Origin: Undibacterium pigrum
GTDB lineage: Bacteria; Pseudomonadota; Gammaproteobacteria; Burkholderiales; Burkholderiaceae_D
Direction: 5' to 3'
DNA length: 64,000 nucleotides
NCBI RefSeq assembly: GCF_003201815.1
Contig: NZ_QJKB01000005.1
Location: 248,001-312,000 of the forward strand
A program made the translations under genes and the position numbers. Below the pieces are notes generated by a model. That model worked only from the letters and a program-made list of their open reading frames with translations. It was not told the DNA's origin and made no database searches. Of this stretch, positions 63,360 through 64,000 are shown piece after piece. Each line of letters begins with the position of its first letter. Position 1 is the stretch's first letter.

Positions 63360-64000
63360 TCAGGGCAGCATATTCTGCGCTTCATGCGCCCCTACATATT
63401 TGCGGTAGATTTTGAGTAAAGTGCCATCCTGTTGTATGGCCTTGATCAGCATGCCCCATTCATGTGCTTCGGCCTGGCTGAAACTCGTTTTGCTGATGGC
63501 AAAATTACCCTGAACTTGCAGGTTGCCCTTGTCCCAGTCGACCATGCGTACAGAGTTGGGGTTGACTTTGGCATTGATATAAAACTGGAAGACACCGGGG
63601 TAGGAGGTGGCGGCGGCAACCTCACCCTGTATCAAGGCATTGATCAGATGCGCCTCATCTGCATATGTCCTCACCCTTTCTTCCTTCGTCCATTCAGCGA
63701 TGAGGGGGTCATAAAAGGCACTGTGCGCGAAACCTCTGATGACGCCAAATTTAAGTGAACGGGTAGCCTGGAACTGGGCAAGCGTATGCAGTGTGCTGGG
63801 AGCTGATGGCCCCAGCAAAATGATATGGTGGCTGCGCACATAAGGAAATAACCACAGGTATTCTTCGCGCTCAGGTGTGCTCAGCGTGGCCGTCATCATG
63901 TCGATGCGGCCAGCTTTTAATTCTATCCAGCTACGTGCACGCGGCTGCACTTTTGCATTAAAAACACAGCCGCTGCGCCTGCTAAGCTCATCCACCAGGT
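63360..64000 (-). CDS. Periplasmic solute-binding protein, family 3 (5' truncated by window edge)
   Basis: The reading frame is open beyond the right edge (a Leu codon precedes the apparent GTG start), so only the C-terminal about 213 residues are visible. It matches the family-3 solute-binding fold: GRIDMMTATLSTPEREEYLWLFPY, then KFGVIRGFAHSAFY and EGEVAAATSYPGVFQFYI-like parts. The N-terminal signal peptide is outside the window. Ligand unknown. Confidence 0.82.
   Translation of the reverse strand, partial: LVDELSRRSGCVFNAKVQPRARSWIELKAGRIDMMTATLSTPEREEYLWLFPYVRSHHIILLGPSAPSTLHTLAQFQATRSLKFGVIRGFAHSAFYDPLIAEWTKEERVRTYADEAHLINALIQGEVAAATSYPGVFQFYINAKVNPNSVRMVDWDKGNLQVQGNFAISKTSFSQAEAHEWGMLIKAIQQDGTLLKIYRKYVGAHEAQNMLP

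Noticed and set aside
1..64000. Prophage or genomic island
   Set aside because: No integrase, transposase, capsid, plasmid or secretion genes; only small repeats and one short AT-richer patch (17.4-18.4 kb).

Overview
The window is 64 kb of a bacterial chromosome with about 60 protein-coding genes. I see no rRNA, no complete tRNA, no CRISPR array, and no transposase or integrase. Gene content and order point to the betaproteobacterial order Burkholderiales, most likely Oxalobacteraceae (an Undibacterium/Janthinobacterium-like organism). The clues are ptsN-hprK-rapZ, the chain FAD/Fe-S oxidoreductase (DUF3683 type) - HIT - DUF971 - ubiE - Tim44 - ubiJ - ubiB, E. coli-type pssA and long-form QueF. 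The family placement is inference from memory of gene order, not a database match.

Layout. 1-5.6 kb: the 3' end of a secreted/anchored protein, an SPFH/slipin protein, a 729-bp intergenic region with tRNA-like fragments, a TPR-like protein, an APH-family kinase and a BNR-propeller lipoprotein. 5.8-14.3 kb (minus strand): rapZ, hprK, ptsN, a PAS-GAF-PAS-GGDEF-EAL protein, pagP, queF, ilvA. 14.4-18.4 kb (plus): YqaA-type membrane protein, metallophosphoesterase, Tat-exported HAD phosphatase, an orphan HigA-like regulator and an unknown protein. 18.7-31.8 kb (plus): giant FAD/Fe-S oxidoreductase, HIT, DUF971, then an interruption (repeat nest, unknown secreted protein, CurA-type reductase with divergent LysR), then the ubiquinone genes ubiE, ubiJ, ubiB with a Tim44 protein between, and a TPMT-like methyltransferase. 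32-37 kb (plus): patatin phospholipase, pssA, and a DUF969-DUF979-pcp operon.

37.1-42.3 kb (minus): a small secreted protein, then a tightly packed four-gene unit of LytS-type kinase, LytTR response regulator, DUF4407 membrane coiled-coil protein and secreted BNR propeller. This is the best candidate here for an undescribed functional system. 42.5-44.8 kb: an autoregulated PadR/HAAS pair and an unknown conserved protein. 44.9-53.5 kb: solute-binding protein, secreted MBL hydrolase, FecR/DUF6600 protein, GcvA-like LysR, VOC protein, and an alpha/beta hydrolase with a divergent TetR regulator. 53.7-64 kb: OPT transporter, DUF885 protein, flavin reductase, Tat-exported tandem PilJ-N protein, Lrp regulator, LysE exporter, S41 protease, HEAT-like protein and a truncated solute-binding protein at the edge.

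Repeats are a strong theme. Three GTAGGAGCGGCTTCAGCCGC-type REP pairs lie at 43871, 51737 and 63201. A GTAGGTTGGGCTACGG family forms two long hairpins (31790, 53579) and one half-copy (23711). Two MITE-like elements have terminal inverted repeats (44805-44939 and 55698-55763), and GTGCGATTA-type repeats lie at 3206 and 3351. Several sit exactly at gene ends, and two supply the stop codon of the neighbouring gene. Start codons were often moved downstream from the longest reading frame to an ATG with a ribosome binding site; this is stated per gene.
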